This document shows positions 58,851-64,000 of a DNA stretch of 64,000 nucleotides, piece by piece. The notes below the pieces were generated by a model. The model searched no databases. It saw only the letters and a program-made list of their open reading frames with translations, and was not told where the DNA came from. Location: assembly GCA_907163375.1 (NCBI GenBank), contig CAJQUW010015452.1, forward strand, positions 234,182 through 298,181, read 5' to 3'. A program made the position numbers and the translations under genes. Every line of letters starts with the position of its first letter. Positions within the stretch are counted from its first letter, which is position 1. This DNA comes from Prostheceraeus crozeri (taxonomy: Eukaryota; Platyhelminthes; Polycladida; Euryleptidae).

Positions 58851-58884
58851 CGTTTCGGACACACATACAAGGTCCATTTTCAAG
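58851..58884 (-). ncRNA. Degenerate hammerhead-like motif of a Penelope-type 3' end
   Basis: The minus strand reads TTGAAAATGGACC, a loop, GTCCGAAACGTCG, the same layout as at 40284-40311. The core strand is mutated. It marks another old Penelope-like 3' end; no protein remnant is visible beside it. Confidence 0.35.
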
Positions 58885-61593
58885 AAATGTAATTAAGATA
58901 AAAATGCCAAAAAGTTCAAATTCAAAAGTTGTGAGGAGATCAGCATATATTTACAAATATATAAGTCAAAAGTATAAAACGCCCAACTTAATAGTACAAC
59001 ATTGATGATGATTGGTTGAGTGATGACCAACTATGAAACGTTCGCTGGAATGATGTCTGGGCTGTCCACCTATTTCTATCGACCATTGAAGACGCGGGAC
59101 GCCGAAGTACCGCAAAACCAGGACTGCTCTTTAACTTGAATAACTTAATAGAATCTCGACCGTAAAACCAAGGTGAGATGCTTTTTTTCTTGCTCTACCA
59201 ATATAACTCTGTAATATACGTGAATTTTTAGAAAGCCAAAACCACAATCCATTAATTTAATGGAGAACAAGAATGTCCTAAAGCCTTCTGCAAATGAAAA
59301 TTAAGGTAAAATTTGAAAGTAGTGGAAAACGGTTCGAAAAGTTAGTTTTGAAAATAGCTCACTTTTGAATTTCGCCAATAGTTTTTGATGCAAAAGCCTT
59401 TGAATATATCTTATTTTCCATTAAATTCTCTATCGCATGGTGGTTTTTGTTATCTGAAAATTCACATAAATTGCAAGGAGAGATAGAAGTGTCCCCTTGC
59501 TAAATATTGGGTTTTAATGTCGGGATGAACATCCGACGAAAGATTCCATGCGTTAAAATCATGTAATAACAAAATGATAACATAAAGTAGAAATAAAGTG
59601 GAAGTTGAAGAAAATGCAAAATATTCAATGTAAGCTAATGCATTTTTCTGCATAATACATCATTTCCCCCGTTGAAACAAAGATTAACAAGCAGGTATTA
59701 ATGTAAATTGTCAGGTGGCCACTATTCTACATGTATGCCAATCACCTGATGTGCAGTCAATCCATCTAAAACATCAATCCTTATAAATATTGAATCATAT
59801 TCCGTATATGTGAAATGCTGCTATTAGCTAGTCTCACTAACGCTACTTGAGCACGTCTAAGAATGTCCGATCTCTGCGATTCTACAGATGTTTGGGTTGT
59901 CTGATGGATAGGACAAGCTGTTGCACTCATCAGTCGGCTTTTTTCTCATTTTTGGATTGGGCTGATAAAAAAATTATTTTTATGTTACTGGTGCAGCTAG
60001 CTTTATATCCGTGCCGCTTTAAACTTAGTTTGTCGAGTTTCTGACTTATTACTACGAAATACTGTGAAATAACGAGGAGCACATCCTTCAAGCGTGTTAT
60101 TTCATCCATTCATGCGGTTTGCAATTCACAAAAATGCGAAAGATTATTTTGATAATTTGGTTTTGTTGCCGTTAACTTCACATCTCTACCACCTCGAATC
60201 TTTTTAACGAATATTTTTCAAAAAAATTGTATCAGCCAAGTCTCAGCAAGCAAAAACGTCTGCAAAAATCAGTATAGTAAATCTTTGAAAAGTGGACCTT
60301 TGATAGTGATTCATGTCTCTTCTGGAAAAAAATGCTCTTCATAGTCCTGGACGATCGCATTCCAGCATTAATACCGACCTCACGCAAGATGACACGCATC
60401 CGTTCTGATGCTTCACGAACACAAGCCAATGACCCATCATATTTCTTCTGTTCCGGAGCATTTCTTTCTTTACGTCTGCCGTAGTAGCACCAACTTCTGC
60501 ATTTTTCTTGGCTGTGAACATTATATTGTAGCGGAGCTTGAAATTTTGCGGTCTCATGTCTCAGATTTTCTTGGAAACAGAGTCTAGATGCACGGCACGA
60601 AAGAGATTTCACATCCCTTTTGAAAGCACTTTCAGGATGGCAAGATTTCCGGTTTAAATACCTATATGGGTAGGTTTCTCGGTGTACCGGTATATAATAG
60701 AACATAATAGAAGTGCTTTATTCGATCAAATGAAAATCATATGTTACAATAAGTTGAACTCATGCGTAAATATAAGTCATACTTTAAAGTATATATGCCA
60801 ACAGCAAAGTCATGCAATGACATATGAACAAGATGTTGACTGTCATAACTTTTACAGGGACATTCTGCTTAAAATAAGCCACAAAGGGAAAAATATGAGT
60901 TCATGTTTGTAGCTCACAAAGAGGTAAGCATTGATGATTTGGAATGAAAGTACAAAATGTTTAGACATCAAACGATGATCACAATGTGTAGTTCTATATT
61001 CATCATGGAAGTAAAGTCCTTCTATTCAACATGAAACGAACTCTGAAATTTTATCGATAGAGCTGTCCACACTTTCTTTCACTACTTCTATAAATTATGT
61101 GATGTGCTCCTGGTTTGTCAATTCTTTCGAATCGACGAGACAATGTTTTATTCAAGTTAACAAATGCGGGACATGTGTACTCCATAACTGCATGAGATGC
61201 ATAAATGAGATGTAATTCTTCAGATACAAACGAGCGCCACTTACGTAAAACTTAAAAACGCTTGTTGGCAACTTCAACAATTTCGTCAACATGATAATGC
61301 CAAAATAGATTATCAGAAAGTATAGGAACAATTGAATAGTTGCCGAATCAACAATATTCAATGATACGTCATACAGACTGGGATTTACGCAAAGCGTTAC
61401 TCACTCTTCATTACTACAGAGTGCTAAAATTTGATCTCAATGAGATTTATCTCTTTGCATCCATTATGGAATTCTTGACAATGAGAATCTTCATTAGAAA
61501 TTTCAGAATTTAACACAGGTACTAATAATACTAGATCATCAGTATATTTTGCACAACTTTCATCATGCATTGTCATAGCAGTTGCATCTGTAG
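58885..61593. other. Intergenic, nothing recognised
   Basis: AT-rich DNA. A minus-strand open frame at 60232-60705 (157 codons) contains MRVILREVGINAGMRSSRT but has no known motif and lies with other overlapping frames. I see no splice-supported gene. Confidence 0.3.
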
Positions 61594-64000
61594 CAGGGCT
61601 GTGGAGCCGATGCGTTATCTCATCGGCTCCGGCTCCACGACACTGATGTGAAAGGCTCCGGCTCCGACTTCAAATTCAGGTTCTATCTATGCTGGTTATC
61701 CTGGATCCGTTGAACGGGTTTTTTGGATAACGGTGTGGCCTTTAGAGGCTTGCTACAATCATCAAATTAGTTTTCATTAACAAGCAACGACTTAAGTTAA
61801 TAATAAAAATGATAATAGTCTAATATAATGACAAATAAACATATTGTCATAATATTTTTGCATGAATTGACTATCTCTTGAAAGATAAAATAAAGTTATA
61901 GCCATGGATTGGTTTAAATTAGATAAAGATCTCCCGCACTGGCTAAATATAAATTGGCCTTAGCCGTGCAACACAGTCTACTACGAGGCTACATTGGAAT
62001 AAGACCACATGAGTGATGATGATATTAGCCTAATTAGCCGTCACAGGGGCCCCGAATAGTAGTTATAAGCTTTTTAACAAAGCTTGAATATGAAACTGGA
62101 TAGCGTATGACTCTTAAATAGCTTATGGGCCTGTATCTACTCGAACATGGAAGTTGGAAATAGGGTATGCGGGTTTATAGCCAAATATACCGTATCAATA
62201 AAGATATCCAAATTGCTTTATTGAACATTAAAGTGTATATAGGCTAGCTTAGGTTGTTATTGTTTTTGTTATTGCCTTTATTCAATAGCTTGGTTCGATC
62301 ATGAATAATATGATCGGTGGGTAGCCACGACTCATCATCTGTAGAAATTGTAATTTAGATAGCCTCATTGCTGTGTAGGTCTAGAAAGTAAAATTGAAAA
62401 TTATATTAAAAAATATTTAAAATTATCTAATTTAGGACAAGTTTTGTAATTCTATGCAGCATACTTAATAAGTTAAGGCCTAACTTACATTATATTAATT
62501 TCGTATTTTTCATTATGGCGTAAAGTTGCACTAAATAATTCATCAATGATTCATGTATATTATTATATTCAATTTATGTATAACACATTACCACTATTCC
62601 TCTGATGATGGTTAGGCTGATGAAACTGAACTCGGAGTATCACACAGTATGTTTGCAGGGTGCTATGCATAATAAAAAATTTGCCTGCGGAGCACCGAGC
62701 AGAAATCCCATCTACTTGCTAGCTTTCGAATGCGCGTGCGGATTTAATGTCCACAGTCATAGAAAGGAGGTCAAAAGGCGCCTTTATTGAGAGGCGTCTC
62801 AGTCTTTTTTTATTGTTTACATATAAGTCAGCTGATATCCAGCATTAAAGTGTTGGACAGACGGAAAAATAATAATAATGTAAATTCTTGTAATCCACCG
62901 GTCTATGACTTTTGGGGAATTATTATTACACGATAGGCTCTTGTGCAGTCCCCCACCCCAATTTTTCTCTGGTCAAAAGATGCAGCTCCATTGGTATTGT
63001 CCGTTTCAGCATCACCGGTTTGAGTGATGCATTCCGTGCTGTTGTAAAAAATCTACATTGGTTAATTGCGATGTCATGGTCCGAAACTTTCGTTCACCAA
63101 GTCAACATTGTAATTTTGCCTTCGGGGGGGGGGTTTTTTTTCGCATTGAAATATAACCTTTGAATTTTGAAGTCAAAGGAAATTTCATTGTGAATGAGAT
63201 ACTTTTAAATAATAGGGCGCTACTAGAAGTGGCTGGGTCGCTTATTGCTTATAGCCATGTGACGGATTGTAGTCAGGTATTGTGGTTGTGAGTGTGAAGA
63301 GTTATCCCTCCAATCAAAATTGATCAAATTGAATAATCGATTGTTTTGAAAAATGTAGCTGGGGGGACTGCACAAGAGCCTACAATACAATCTAAGGAAA
63401 TTGGCATTGTCACAGGTGCCGTAGCTTCTGCCTGTAGCCTACCGATAGATGATAGCCTCATAGTAAACGTATTGATTTAAGACTTTGCGCAAGAAAATGT
63501 AGCTATATTCTCTTTGCTGGACTGAACTGGAAATGTGTACATTTTGATCTGGGCGACTTGTCTTAGGAAATCTACAATCATCTAGTTAGCATGCATATAA
63601 CAAGTCTTTCAAATTACTGGATTTTGGAGAATACGTTGTCAATATGGAAATTAGTCTTACGAAACATAACGCAATTAAAAAAATATTACACATGTGTTGT
63701 AAAATTTTAATAAATATTAATACAAAAGAAGGCGGCAAATGCAAAGAAAGATATCGTGGAGAGACAGATCATTGTATACTTTAAAAGGCATATCTTTAGA
63801 TTTCAAATGATTTAATTTTTTTTTGATGTCAATTAATAACTTTCAAAATTTCTAGATTTATATCAAAGCTTCAAACTATCGGAGCCGGAGCCGGTGCCTT
63901 TGTGATAAATCGGCTCCGGCATCGACCATAAAAATTAATAAAAAAAAACCATCGGGCTCCTTAGGTCCGGCTCCGGCTCGGCTCCGGCTCCACAGCCCTG
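61594..64000. mobile_element. Non-autonomous hAT transposon, ends at window edge
   Basis: The left end is CAGGGCTGTGGAGCCGATGC and the last bases of the window are GGCTCCGGCTCCACAGCCCTG read inward as the inverted end. Subterminal GGCTCCGGCTCC words are repeated on both sides. This CAGGGCTGTGGAG terminus is a common hAT type. The 8 bp before it, ATCTGTAG (61586-61593), should be the target duplication. The 2.4-kb interior encodes no transposase. Confidence 0.8.
62936..63380. mobile_element. TA-flanked MITE nested in the hAT element
   Basis: The ends are inverted copies of GGCTCTTGTGCAGTCCCCC, each flanked by TA (62934-62935 and 63381-63382). The 445-bp interior is non-coding and has a G10T8 run at about 63124-63141. 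A TA duplication fits a Tc1/mariner-type enzyme. It must be younger than the hAT insertion. Confidence 0.7.

Noticed and set aside
60232-60705. Minus-strand 157-codon open frame as a gene
   Set aside because: It overlaps another frame with similar openness and has no recognised domain; evidence is too thin.
62595-62635. Hammerhead motif near CTGATGATGGTTAGGCTGATG
   Set aside because: The CTGATGA word is present, but there is no stem II and no correctly placed GAAA partner.
1-64000. CRISPR arrays, operons, bacterial promoters or terminators
   Set aside because: The window is animal nuclear DNA with introns; the only regular repeats are transposon ends and short tandem duplications.

Overview
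The window is animal nuclear DNA: AT-rich, with spliced genes carrying GT/AG introns, no operons, and a very heavy load of transposable elements of many classes (LINE, SINE, Penelope-like, Ty3/gypsy, CAC-terminal DNA transposon, piggyBac, hAT, MITEs). The gene families and the element mix (Penelope-like elements, RTE-type LINEs with a PHD-like finger, a RAG1-N-terminus-like transposon protein) suggest a marine invertebrate. I cannot name the phylum from the sequence.

Two host genes can be rebuilt by splicing. (1) A mitochondrial carrier of the SLC25A16 type lies on the minus strand in four phase-matched exons (53125-53068, 37902-37810, 32428-32295, 23451-22786). It encodes a complete protein of about 316 residues spread over about 30 kb, and its introns of 15.2, 5.4 and 8.8 kb are filled with mobile elements. 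(2) A synaptotagmin-family tandem-C2 gene lies on the plus strand. Two C2B exons are secure (11600-11729 and 16430-16782). The exon ending C2A (11425-11537) is good but seems to carry a frameshift, and two upstream C2A pieces (around 5449-5594 and 6138-9453) are tentative. The two genes are tail to tail, separated by about 6 kb.

Layout: 1-5.4 kb, small DNA elements and one dispersed repeat. 5.4-16.8 kb, the synaptotagmin gene, interrupted by a 3.1-kb Chapaev/N-RAG-TP-like transposon (6199-9330), an RTE-type LINE fragment, a SINE and a 5'-truncated LINE with an intact 538-codon RT frame. 16.8-22.8 kb, sparse, with decayed coding-like sequence at 18.6-20 kb. 22.8-53.1 kb, the carrier gene with nested elements. 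53.2-56.5 kb, a hairpin MITE and a large inverted structure with Penelope-like and gypsy parts. 56.5-61.6 kb, sparse. 61.6-64.0 kb, a non-autonomous hAT element whose terminus falls exactly on the last base of the window, with a TA-flanked MITE nested in it.

The least ordinary items are: the Chapaev/N-RAG-TP-like element, with near-identical ends that carry two and four palindromic repeats while its transposase is broken; two head-to-head inverted Penelope-like structures, one bounded by 13-bp direct repeats; and hammerhead-ribozyme-like cores in the 3' regions of the Penelope-like pieces.
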